A stretch of 64,000 nucleotides of DNA from Anaerostipes hominis (ex Lee et al. 2021) (GTDB lineage: Bacteria > Bacillota > Clostridia > Lachnospirales > Lachnospiraceae): the NCBI RefSeq assembly GCF_002270485.1, contig NZ_NQOG01000002.1, forward strand, positions 62,001-126,000, written 5' to 3'. The notes beneath the pieces were generated by a model. That model searched no databases and was not told the DNA's origin. It saw nothing but the letters and a program-made list of their open reading frames with translations. Of the stretch, positions 16,194-23,994 are shown piece by piece. How positions within the stretch are numbered: the stretch's first letter is position 1; the number at the start of each line of letters is the position of its first letter. The position numbers and the translations under genes were made by a program.

Positions 16194-16810
16194 GATAAAC
16201 AGTAACAAGAGTTGTATTGAAATCTAAACACATTCATCCCTGTAGTGATCGGATCTGAGGATAAACAGTAACAAGAGTTGTATTGAAATTTTCTGTTCTG
16301 GACGGCCCTTCCGTCTTGGCTACGATAAACAGTAACAAGAGTTGTATTGAAATACAGCTATTATGGGGAATATGAAGATGGATACACGATAAACAGTAAC
16401 AAGAGTTGTATTGAAATTGTTTTTTGTCCAATTCCTTCGGATGCTGTTAAATTGATAAACAGTAACAAGAGTTGTATTGAAATTCTTTTCTGATCTCGAA
16501 CCGTTTTATTGCAAATTCTGATAAACAGTAACAAGAGTTGTATTGAAATTTGTAATAGATGCATTTTAGAGTCTGGTTTTTTTCTGATAAACAGTAACAA
16601 GAGTTGTATTGAAATTCTTATTTGGATACTCCATGTTTATCACCTCTTTCGGATAAACAGTAACAAGAGTTGTATTGAAATGGCGTTTGAACAGCTTGTG
16701 AAAGAAGGGATTACAGATAAACAGTAACAAGAGTTGTATTGAAATGACACTCCATTACGGACATTACAGAGCGGATATATGATAAACAGTAACAAGAGTA
16801 AATTGTGTTA
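16194..16810 (+). CRISPR. CRISPR array 2 (orphan; 9 intact repeats plus 1 decayed)
   Basis: Nine identical 30-bp repeats start at 16194, 16260, 16324, 16388, 16454, 16520, 16586, 16652 and 16716. The terminal copy at 16781-16810 keeps only its first half. The repeat begins GATAAACAGTAACAAG and ends TTGTATTGAAAT; it differs from array 1 only at positions 9-10 (GT for TC). Spacers are 34-36 bp. Several spacers read open as protein on the complementary strand, and spacer 7 (16616-16651) carries a ribosome site and ATG in reverse complement. No cas genes are adjacent. Confidence 0.97.
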
Positions 16811-16915
16811 TCTATGATAAGAGAAAACTAACCGCATCTGTATACGACACTATTTATAGAATCGGAGTATTATTTAATTCTTAAGTAAAGGAATATTTGA
16901 AGAAGAAATAAGTTG

Positions 16916-16966
16916 TACCCTGATAGTTAGGCACAGAAAAGGATTCTGTGATTAACTACCAGGGTA
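16916..16966 (+). other. Long imperfect hairpin downstream of array 2
   Basis: Two 23-base arms (16916-16938 and 16944-16966) pair with few mismatches around a 5-base loop, TACCCTGATAGTTA against TAACTACCAGGGTA at the outer end. It could terminate array 2 transcription although the following T-run is short, or it could be a palindromic mobile-element remnant. Confidence 0.6.
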
Positions 16967-16983
16967 TTTATCTGTATGTCAAA

Positions 16984-17105
16984 CCTTATCGCGCAAAGCG
17001 CGCGCACCCGAAGGGTATAGAATACGGGGTGCCCTGTGGGTATACCTTATCGCGCAAAGCGCGCCCACCCGAAGGGTATAGAATACGGGGTGCCCTGTGG
17101 GTATA
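16984..17105. repeat. Two tandem copies of a 61-bp structured repeat
   Basis: Copies at 16984-17044 and 17045-17105 differ at one base. Each contains nested inverted repeats (GCGC-AAA-GCGC, CACCC-GAA-GGGT, GGGTGCCC) and is GC-rich compared with its surroundings. It resembles an extragenic palindromic repeat. No coding frame is apparent. Confidence 0.85.
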
Positions 17106-17194
17106 AATTAATCTAATTTTTGTATACATATGATTTTTCTAAAAAAACTCTTCCGCTCTTTCTTATTTCTATGTTACAGTATAAATTAGTATTT

Positions 17195-17227
17195 TCTGTC
17201 CGGAAACGAAAAAATGTGTCGGACAGA
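17195..17227 (+). promoter_or_regulatory. Inverted repeat before the molybdenum hydroxylase operon
   Basis: TCTGTCCG (17195-17202) and CGGACAGA (17220-17227) form a perfect 8-bp inverted repeat 36 bases before the first start codon. It could be an operator or a 5' UTR hairpin. No distinct -35/-10 pair was certain. Confidence 0.5.
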
Positions 17228-17263
17228 GAGTGATTTTAACGAATGACGATGGAGGAGATTGAA

Positions 17264-18028
17264 TTGGTAACGATAGCAAATTATTTAAGGCCGGAAAGTC
17301 TTTCAGATGCATATAAGCTGAATCAAAAAAAGACAAACCGGGTCCTTGGGGGGATGATGTGGCTGAGACTTTGTTCCCCGCGCATACAAAATGCCATTGA
17401 TTTGTCCGGACTTGATTTAGACTACATTAAGGAAACAGAAGAAGCATTTGAGATCGGAGCTATGTGTTCCCTGAGGAGCCTGGAAACTCATCCGGAGCTG
17501 GAGGCTTATTTTTGCGGGGCAATAAAGGAAAGTGTGCGGCATATCGTGGGTGTCCAGTTCAGGAACCAGGCCACGGTAGGGGGAAGTATCTATGGAAGAT
17601 TTGGATTTTCTGACGTGCTGACCTGTCTGCTTGCCCTTGACACGGAAGTGGTGCTGGTCCATGCAGGAAAAATGACTTTGGCTGAATTTGCTGACAGGAA
17701 GCGTGACCGTGATATTTTAGAGAAGATCATCATTAAAAAAGATGGGCGCAGAGTCGCTTATCTGTCCCAGAGGGCGACAAAGACCGATTTCCCTGTGGCT
17801 GCATGTGCTGTATCAAAAAAGGAAGATATCTGGTATGTCTCTGTGGGAGCAAGGCCGGCGAAGGCTGAGCTTGCTGTGATCCATGGGCAACCGGCAGATA
17901 CTTTAGCCGAAAAGGCAGTCGCTGACATGAAATTTGGAAGCAATATGAGAGGCAGCGCTGAATATCGGGAAGCGGTAGCAAAAGTTCTCGTGAGGCGCGC
18001 TGCAAATGCTGTATTGGAGGAGTCATAG
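17264..18028 (+). CDS. Molybdenum hydroxylase FAD-binding subunit (XdhB/CoxM-like)
   Basis: A 254-residue medium subunit of a xanthine dehydrogenase/CO dehydrogenase-type enzyme. It begins LVTIANYLRPESLSDAY and carries VGVQFRNQATVGGSIYGRFGFSDVLTCLLAL, the FAD-binding region of the PCMH/CoxM family. It transfers electrons from the [2Fe-2S] subunit to FAD and an acceptor. GGAGGAG at 17251-17257 favours TTG 17264 over the upstream ATG 17243. The [2Fe-2S] gene follows after two bases. Substrate unknown; purines or other N-heterocycles are typical. Confidence 0.9.
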   Translation: MVTIANYLRPESLSDAYKLNQKKTNRVLGGMMWLRLCSPRIQNAIDLSGLDLDYIKETEEAFEIGAMCSLRSLETHPELEAYFCGAIKESVRHIVGVQFRNQATVGGSIYGRFGFSDVLTCLLALDTEVVLVHAGKMTLAEFADRKRDRDILEKIIIKKDGRRVAYLSQRATKTDFPVAACAVSKKEDIWYVSVGARPAKAELAVIHGQPADTLAEKAVADMKFGSNMRGSAEYREAVAKVLVRRAANAVLEES

Positions 18029-18030
18029 GG

Positions 18031-18489
18031 ATGGAAGTGAAATTTCAGTTAAACGGAAAGCCGGCGGCAGCTGATATAGAGCCGGACTGCATGCTGCTGG
18101 ATTTATTGAGAGATATGAGATGTTACAGTGTAAAACGGGGATGCGACACAACCAACTGTGGCCTGTGTACCGTTCTGGTGAATGGAAAGCCGAGTCTTTC
18201 CTGTGCCATGCCGGCAGCCAGAGCAGAAGGAAAAGAAATCATAACTTTAGAAGGGCTTCAGGAAGAGGCGGTAGTCTTTGGAAGGTTCCTCGCAAAAGAA
18301 GGGGCAGAACAGTGCGGATACTGTTCTCCGGGATTTATCATGAACGTGATTGCGATGATGAGGGAATTAAAAGATCCGTCTATTGAGGAAATAAAAGAGT
18401 ACCTGGCAGGGAACCTCTGCCGGTGTTCCGGATATGAGGGCCAGATGCGCGCTATCCGGAATTACATGAAAGAAAAAGGAGCACAGTAA
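18031..18489 (+). CDS. Molybdenum hydroxylase [2Fe-2S] subunit (XdhC/CoxS-like)
   Basis: A 152-residue small subunit with two [2Fe-2S] clusters. The N-terminal plant-type ferredoxin domain has GCDTTNCGLCTVLVNG plus a distal SLSC cysteine. The C-terminal helical domain has EQCGYCSPGF and AGNLCRCSGYE. All eight cluster cysteines are present. It sits between the FAD and molybdopterin subunits in the operon, two bases from the next ATG. Confidence 0.96.
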   Translation: MEVKFQLNGKPAAADIEPDCMLLDLLRDMRCYSVKRGCDTTNCGLCTVLVNGKPSLSCAMPAARAEGKEIITLEGLQEEAVVFGRFLAKEGAEQCGYCSPGFIMNVIAMMRELKDPSIEEIKEYLAGNLCRCSGYEGQMRAIRNYMKEKGAQ

Positions 18490-18490
18490 C

Positions 18491-20767
18491 ATGAATTTAG
18501 TCAATACTTCTGTCCCAAAAGTAGATTCCATGGCATTGGTGACCGGAAAACCTGTCTATACGGATGACCTGGCTCCGAAAGACTGCCTGATCGTAAAGGT
18601 TTTAAGAAGTCCCCATGCCCATGCCAAGATCAGGAAAATAGAAACGGAAAGAGCACTGAAAGTTCCGGGAATCGAGTGTGTTTTGACCCATGAAGACTGT
18701 TCGGATAAGAGATTTACCATGGCAGGACAGACCTATCCGGAACCGAGCCCCTATGACCGCAGGATTTTAGATGACCGGGTGCGTTTTGTTGGAGATGCGG
18801 TGGCAGTTATCGCAGGTGTCTCTGAAAAAGCAGTGGCAAAGGCCATGAAGCTTGTAAAGGTTGATTACGAAGTGCTGGAGCCGGTCCTGGATTTCAGGAA
18901 AGCGAAAGATCATGAGATCCTGGTGCATCCGGAGGAAAACTGGAAAGCTCTCTGTGAGGTAGGGGCGGACAATAAGAGAAATCTCTGTGCCCGCAGTGAG
19001 ACACAGGAAGGCGATATTGATCAGGTACTGAAAGATTGTAAATATTACGTAGAGGAGACTTATCACACGAAAGCAAACCAGCAGGCTATGATGGAAAACT
19101 TCTGTACGTTTACGCATATGGACGCATATGGAAGGCTCAATGTGGTGTCCTCCACGCAGGTTACATTCCATGTGAGAAGAATCCTGTCCAACGCCCTGGA
19201 TATTCCAAAGTCAAAAATCCGAGTGGTAAAGCCAAGGATTGGAGGAGGCTTTGGGGCGAAGCAGACGGTGGTCACGGAAGTCTATCCGGCCCTGGTGACC
19301 ATGAAGACAGGAAAGCCCGCAAAGATCGTCTACACAAGAGAAGAATCTTTCATCGCATCCAGTCCGCGGCATGAGATGGAAATCACCGTGCGCATCGGTG
19401 CAGATGAAAATGGAATTATTAAAGGAATTGATGTATATACCCTGTCAAATACAGGGGCATACGGAGAGCATGGTCCGACGACCGTTGGGCTTTCCGGACA
19501 TAAGTCCATTCCTCTGTACGGCAAGGCAGAAGCATTCCGTTTTGCCTACGATGTAGTCTATACCAATGTTATGTCTGCCGGGGCTTACCGGGGATACGGA
19601 GCTACCCAGGGTATTTTTGCCGTGGAATCCGCAGTAAATGAACTGGCTCACAAGATGGGCATGGACCCGGTGAAGTTAAAAGAACTGAACATGGTGAAGA
19701 AAGGCCAGAAGATGCCTGCTTACTATGGAGAGACAGCAACAAGCTGTGCACTGGACAAGTGTGTGGAGCGGGTAAAAGAAATGATCTCATGGGATGAGAA
19801 ATATCCAAGAAAAGACATGGGCAACGGAAAAGTGAGGGGTGTCGGCCTGGCGTTAGCTATGCAGGGCTCTGGCATTTCCAATGTGGACACGGCTGCGGTG
19901 ACGATCAAAGTAAACGACGATGGATTTTACAGTCTGATCATCGGTGCTTCTGATATGGGAACCGGATGTGACACGATTCTTGCCCAGATGGCGGCAGACT
20001 GTCTGGACTGTGATATGGATCAGATCATTGTCCACGGAGTGGATACAGATGTTTCCCCGTATGATACAGGATCCTACGCATCCAGCACAACTTATGTGAC
20101 CGGGATGGCGGTGGTGAAGACTTGTGAGGTATTGAAAGAAAAGATTTTAAAAAAAGGTGCCCAGTACCTGTCCTGTCCGCCGGAAGAAGCAGAGTTTGAC
20201 GGAAAGAGAGTGTTCCACCCGGAAAGCGGAAAAGAAATATCATTAAAAGATATAGGCAATCAGGTGATGTGCGGAAATGAGGAAGCGCTTCAGGCAAGTG
20301 AATCCCATTACTCCCCGACTTCTCCGCCTCCGTTTATGGCAGGGGCCGCAGAAGTGGAAGTGGATTTGGAGACAGGGGCAGTGGAACTGATTGATTTTGC
20401 GGCTGTGGTGGACTGTGGAACCGTCATTAATCCAAACCTTGCAAAAGTCCAGACCGAGGGAGGCATTGCTCAGGGAATCGGAATGGCCTTGTATGAAGAA
20501 ATCCTTTACAATGAAAAAGGGAAGACATCGGCCAACTCTTTTATGCAGTACAAGATTCCTACAAGACAGGACATCGGAAATATCCGGATAGAATTTCAGA
20601 GCAGCTATGAGCCGACAGGGCCTTTTGGGGCAAAATCCATCGGAGAAATTGTCATCAATACCCCGAGTCCGGCAATCGCTGAGGCAGTATACAATGCGTC
20701 AGGAGTGCGTGTGAGAGAACTGCCGATTACAGCAGAGAAGATCTACATGGGGATGAAAGAAAAATAA
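18491..20767 (+). CDS. Molybdenum hydroxylase large (molybdopterin) subunit (XdhA/CoxL-like)
   Basis: A 758-residue catalytic subunit of the xanthine dehydrogenase family. The N-terminal a/b hammerhead domain (VTGKPVYTDDLAPKDCLIVKVLRSPHAHA) is followed by molybdopterin-binding motifs IGGGFGAKQ and AGAYRGYGATQG. The C-terminal GPFGAKSIGE contains the Glu that acts as active-site base in the family. AAAGGAG precedes the ATG. It is full length. No MoCo sulfurase or transporter gene lies nearby, so maturation must come from elsewhere and the substrate cannot be told from sequence. Confidence 0.93.
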   Translation: MNLVNTSVPKVDSMALVTGKPVYTDDLAPKDCLIVKVLRSPHAHAKIRKIETERALKVPGIECVLTHEDCSDKRFTMAGQTYPEPSPYDRRILDDRVRFVGDAVAVIAGVSEKAVAKAMKLVKVDYEVLEPVLDFRKAKDHEILVHPEENWKALCEVGADNKRNLCARSETQEGDIDQVLKDCKYYVEETYHTKANQQAMMENFCTFTHMDAYGRLNVVSSTQVTFHVRRILSNALDIPKSKIRVVKPRIGGGFGAKQTVVTEVYPALVTMKTGKPAKIVYTREESFIASSPRHEMEITVRIGADENGIIKGIDVYTLSNTGAYGEHGPTTVGLSGHKSIPLYGKAEAFRFAYDVVYTNVMSAGAYRGYGATQGIFAVESAVNELAHKMGMDPVKLKELNMVKKGQKMPAYYGETATSCALDKCVERVKEMISWDEKYPRKDMGNGKVRGVGLALAMQGSGISNVDTAAVTIKVNDDGFYSLIIGASDMGTGCDTILAQMAADCLDCDMDQIIVHGVDTDVSPYDTGSYASSTTYVTGMAVVKTCEVLKEKILKKGAQYLSCPPEEAEFDGKRVFHPESGKEISLKDIGNQVMCGNEEALQASESHYSPTSPPPFMAGAAEVEVDLETGAVELIDFAAVVDCGTVINPNLAKVQTEGGIAQGIGMALYEEILYNEKGKTSANSFMQYKIPTRQDIGNIRIEFQSSYEPTGPFGAKSIGEIVINTPSPAIAEAVYNASGVRVRELPITAEKIYMGMKEK

Positions 20768-20789
20768 GAAAACTGAAGAATCTTTTATA

Positions 20790-20831
20790 AAAGAAGAGTC
20801 TATGAGAGAAAATCTTTCAGGACTCTTCTTT
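20790..20831 (+). terminator. Terminator of the molybdenum hydroxylase operon
   Basis: AAAGAAGAGTC (20790-20800) pairs with GACTCTTCTTT (20821-20831), loop 20 bases. Confidence 0.75.
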
Positions 20832-20885
20832 CTTCATACTATGAGTGACACAAAGTTGTTTATAGTAACGAAGGAGGTATAAATT

Positions 20886-21365
20886 ATGCTTATAAAAGAT
20901 TTTCTGGTTGTAATTGCTGTTTTGTTTATTTTGCCTGTATCATTTGATGAAACAGAGAACTTTAGAAAAGTAGTATTGGATCGTTTGTTATATGGTTCAT
21001 TAACATATTGTTCAACGAGAATAAACAGCATGGTTCGTAAAATTTTCGGATACCACCACAGTGAAAACGAAGAGATAGAACAGGTGTTGGAAATAACTTA
21101 TCTAGGGGTTCTGTTATTATTTGCAGGCTATTATCTTTATAAAAGAGATGCAAATTGGTTTAAAGTGATTTCACTTATAGAGAAGCAACTAAAAAGTGGG
21201 CATCTAGATAAAGGAAATTTTATTTTGTTTGTAATATCCATTTCATACCTTTTCTGGAGTATGATGATTGTTTCAAATAATCCGGATTTTCTGAGAGACT
21301 ATCTAATAAGAACCGCAGCATATTTAATATTTCAAAAATTGTGCCAAATGAATAGACGTACTTGA
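20886..21365 (+). CDS. Hypothetical membrane protein
   Basis: A 159-residue protein I do not recognise. It has an N-terminal hydrophobic segment (FLVVIAVLFILPVSF), a second near residues 72-90 (YLGVLLLFAGYYLY) and a third near 115-135 (FILFVISISYLFWSMMIV), with charged linkers. AAGGAGG just upstream of the ATG supports translation. The gene is clearly more AT-rich than its neighbours and stands alone between a terminator and the deoC promoter, which suggests horizontal acquisition. Confidence 0.65.
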   Translation: MLIKDFLVVIAVLFILPVSFDETENFRKVVLDRLLYGSLTYCSTRINSMVRKIFGYHHSENEEIEQVLEITYLGVLLLFAGYYLYKRDANWFKVISLIEKQLKSGHLDKGNFILFVISISYLFWSMMIVSNNPDFLRDYLIRTAAYLIFQKLCQMNRRT

Positions 21366-21407
21366 GAATTTTAATAATAAAATACTTATGAAAACTTTTA
21401 TTTACTT

Positions 21408-21496
21408 TTGTTCAGTTATGTATTGCTTTTTTATATTACCTGTGGTAATATAAAATCATAAACACAAGTAAACGAAGCATAACGCAGGTAAACGAA
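21408..21496 (+). promoter_or_regulatory. Promoter and operators of the deoC operon
   Basis: TTGTTC (21408-21413) and a TATATT box (21432-21437) form a weak promoter. A 10-bp perfect inverted repeat, TTATATTACC/GGTAATATAA (21431-21440/21444-21453), covers the -10. Further down, GTAAACGAA occurs twice in direct orientation (21468 and 21488), 20 bases apart and so on the same helical face. DeoR-family proteins often use direct repeats, and one is encoded in this operon. Confidence 0.6.
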
Positions 21497-21511
21497 ATGG
21501 AGGGTGCAGAG

Positions 21512-22183
21512 ATGAAGATCACGGCAGAACAGTTGGCAGGTATGGTGGATCACACGAATTTAAAGGCATTTGCAGACAGAGTAATGTTTGAAAAGCTTTG
21601 CGGCGAGGCGAAAGAGTACCAGTTCAAGATGGTAGCGATCAATCCGGCACAGATCAGTCTGTGTAAAGAACTGTTGGATGGAAGCCCGGTACATGTGGGT
21701 GCAGCCATCGGATTTCCTCTGGGTCAGACCACACTCGAGTGCAAAGTCTTCGAGACCAATGATGCTATAGAAAAAGGAGCCGATGAAATCGATTATGTCA
21801 TCAATGTGGCGGAAGTAAAAAACAATCATTACGGATACATAAAAGAAGAGATGGAGCAGATCGTCGCTGTCTGCAGAAAGGCAGGGGTCATCAGCAAAGT
21901 GATCTTCGAAAACTGTTATCTCACTGACGAAGAAAAGCAAAAAGTTGCTGAAATTGCAAAACAAGTGAAGCCGGATTTTATAAAAACTTCTACGGGATTT
22001 GGAACCGGAGGGGCCACAGTGGAAGACGTCCGGCTGATGAAATCTGTTGTGGGCGATGAGGTGAAGGTAAAAGCCGCGGGAGGCATCAGAGATCTGAAAA
22101 CGGCCCTTGCCATGATAGAAGCCGGTGCAGAGCGGCTCGGAACGAGTGCAGGTGTTGAGATTGTAAAAGAAATGCATGAATAA
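21512..22183 (+). CDS. deoC: Deoxyribose-phosphate aldolase-family protein
   Basis: A 223-residue class I aldolase of the DeoC family, which cleaves 2-deoxyribose-5-phosphate to acetaldehyde and glyceraldehyde-3-phosphate. Seen: the start [31 protein letters not shown], the Schiff-base Lys158 in [17 protein letters not shown], and [17 protein letters not shown] supports ATG 21512 over ATG 21497. Here it heads an operon with a Gfo/Idh dehydrogenase and a DeoR regulator, not nucleoside genes, so the true substrate may be another sugar phosphate. A second homologue lies at 39841. Confidence 0.92.
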   Translation: MKITAEQLAGMVDHTNLKAFADRVMFEKLCGEAKEYQFKMVAINPAQISLCKELLDGSPVHVGAAIGFPLGQTTLECKVFETNDAIEKGADEIDYVINVAEVKNNHYGYIKEEMEQIVAVCRKAGVISKVIFENCYLTDEEKQKVAEIAKQVKPDFIKTSTGFGTGGATVEDVRLMKSVVGDEVKVKAAGGIRDLKTALAMIEAGAERLGTSAGVEIVKEMHE

Positions 22184-22198
22184 GGGGAGGAAAAGAAG

Positions 22199-23212
22199 AT
22201 GAGAGAAGTCAAAGTATGTCTGATCGGCTCCGGGAGGGCAGGAATGGTCCACGCACATAATTACACAGGAAGCGTTCCCAATGCAAGGATTATCGCAGTC
22301 TGTGACCCGGTGGAGGAAACAGCAAAAAATGCGGCAGAAGAACTGGGGATTGATCAGTATTATACAGATTACAGAGATGTCCTGAAAAATGACGAGATCA
22401 ATGCGGTTTACATCGTGACGCCGACCAAGTACCACAAAGAGATCGCAGTGGCCGCAGCCCAGGCAAAGAAGCACATTTTCTGTGAAAAGCCTATGGCTAT
22501 GAACGAGAAAGAATGTGACGAGATGATCAAGGCTGCCGATGAAAACAATGTAAAGCTTCAAATTGGATTTATGCGTCGTTTCGACGAGAGCTTCCAGGAA
22601 GCAAAACGGATGATCGCAGAAGGGGAAATCGGCGATATTGTCCTGGTCAAATCTCATTCCAGAGGGCCCAGTAAACCAAAAGAGTGGATGTTTGATATCA
22701 AGAAGAGCAACGGGCCTTTGGCAGAGGTCAGCAGCCATGATATTGACACGGTCCGCTGGTTCGCGGAGAGTGAACTTGAGAGCGTGTACGCCATAGGAGG
22801 GAATTTCAGAAATAAAGAGATTGCCGAACAGTACCCGGATTTCTATGACAATGTCATCATGACCGGAGAGTTTGCCAATGGGATACATGCCTGCGTGGAA
22901 GGCGCCCAGTATGTCCAGTACGGATATGATGCCAGGGTAGAGATCCTGGGGACAAAAGGGGTGATCTGTCTTGGCGATATCCATGAAAAGAAGATTCTTA
23001 CCTGTACCCCGAACCATGAGCTGAAACGTCCGACTACAAGGAGCTGGAAGTTCCTGTTCAAGGATGCCTATTTAGCCGAAGACAGGAGTTTTATTCGCTC
23101 TATTATAAATGATACGCCTGTAGAGTGCAGCGGTTATGACGGAAAGATGGCAGTAAGGATCGTAAAAGCAGGAAATGAATCCATCGTAAACAAAAAGATT
23201 GTGAAATTATAA
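22199..23212 (+). CDS. Gfo/Idh/MocA-family sugar dehydrogenase
   Basis: A 337-residue NAD(P)-dependent dehydrogenase of the inositol 2-dehydrogenase type. The Rossmann motif GSGRAGMVHAHNY is at residues 9-21, the EKPMAMNEKE motif near 97 provides the conserved Lys, and SSHDIDTVRW near 180 matches the catalytic His-Asp segment. It probably oxidises a cyclitol or sugar derivative. AAGGGGAGGA precedes the ATG. The gene lies 15 bases after deoC and 23 bases before the DeoR gene, in one operon. Confidence 0.92.
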   Translation: MREVKVCLIGSGRAGMVHAHNYTGSVPNARIIAVCDPVEETAKNAAEELGIDQYYTDYRDVLKNDEINAVYIVTPTKYHKEIAVAAAQAKKHIFCEKPMAMNEKECDEMIKAADENNVKLQIGFMRRFDESFQEAKRMIAEGEIGDIVLVKSHSRGPSKPKEWMFDIKKSNGPLAEVSSHDIDTVRWFAESELESVYAIGGNFRNKEIAEQYPDFYDNVIMTGEFANGIHACVEGAQYVQYGYDARVEILGTKGVICLGDIHEKKILTCTPNHELKRPTTRSWKFLFKDAYLAEDRSFIRSIINDTPVECSGYDGKMAVRIVKAGNESIVNKKIVKL

Positions 23213-23235
23213 AAAGAGACTGACAGGAGGACCGT

Positions 23236-23994
23236 ATGTTTGCAGAAGAACGAAAAGAAGAGATCATGAGGCTTTTGAAAGAAAATAAAAGGGTGAGCAG
23301 CGCCGAACTTTCTGAGCGGTTTCATGTGAGCGGAACGACGGTCCGCACCTATCTGATGGAACTGGAAAATGCCGGGAGGCTTACAAGGACCCACGGAGGG
23401 GCTCTGCTGAACGAAGATATTTTAAATGTGGAAGAATCCATTGCCGCAAGAAAGCAGAAATGTCTGAGAGAAAAGCAGAAAGCAGCGGCAAAGGCCAGGA
23501 GCATGATTAAGGATGGAGACACGATCCTTCTGGACAGCGGAACGACCATGCTGGAGCTTGCAAAACTCTTAAAGGATGCAAAAAAGCTTACGGTCGTGAC
23601 CAATGACCTGCCTGCTGCCATGGAACTTCAAAAAATGGAGGGCGTCTATCTGATCCTGATCGGAGGGCATGTGCGGACAGCCTTTGAAAGCACAGTGGGC
23701 AGCATGGGCATGAAATTTCTTGAACATATTTCGGTAGAAAAGGCATTCATGTCATCGGACGGTGTGTCACTGACCAAGGGCGTCACCACACCAAATATGG
23801 ATCAGGCAGAGATCAAAAAGGAAATGATGGCCGCGGCAGATCAGAATTATCTCGTATGCGATACGTCCAAGATCGGAAAACGTACCATTTGTTCGTATGC
23901 AAAAATCGGAGACTTCGACGGCTTTATCCTGGATGAACCGCTGTCCGATGAAATGAAAGAAGCATTTGAAAGCTATGGGACGATTATCTATTGA
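23236..23994 (+). CDS. DeoR/GlpR-family transcriptional regulator
   Basis: A 252-residue repressor: the helix-turn-helix RKEEIMRLLKENKRVSSAELSERFHVSGTTVRTYLMELENAGRLTRTHGGAL is the DeoR signature. The C-terminal DeoRC sugar-phosphate sensor has DGDTILLDSGTTMLELAKLL and VTNDLPAAMELQ. It is the last gene of the deoC operon and probably its local repressor; direct repeats GTAAACGAA in the operon leader are candidate sites. Its end overlaps the convergent PfkB gene by 11 bases. Confidence 0.94.
   Translation: MFAEERKEEIMRLLKENKRVSSAELSERFHVSGTTVRTYLMELENAGRLTRTHGGALLNEDILNVEESIAARKQKCLREKQKAAAKARSMIKDGDTILLDSGTTMLELAKLLKDAKKLTVVTNDLPAAMELQKMEGVYLILIGGHVRTAFESTVGSMGMKFLEHISVEKAFMSSDGVSLTKGVTTPNMDQAEIKKEMMAAADQNYLVCDTSKIGKRTICSYAKIGDFDGFILDEPLSDEMKEAFESYGTIIY

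Noticed and set aside
16004-16727. Several overlapping open frames across leader 2 and array 2 on both strands
   Set aside because: They arise from the repeat sequence, which happens to be open in some frames (repeated peptide ISIQLLLLFI).
6787-17240. cas genes beside the arrays
   Set aside because: All intact genes between and around the arrays were assigned to Wadjet, Rrf2 or other functions; no Cas1, Cas2, Cas3, Cas6 or effector motif was seen.
17106-17263. Possible riboswitch before the molybdenum hydroxylase operon
   Set aside because: Only an 8-bp inverted repeat is visible; no conserved purine, Moco or other riboswitch core could be recognised.
21560-23017. 485-residue minus-strand open frame
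   Set aside because: Antisense shadow of the well-supported deoC and Gfo/Idh genes; composition Cys/Phe/His-rich and no ribosome site.
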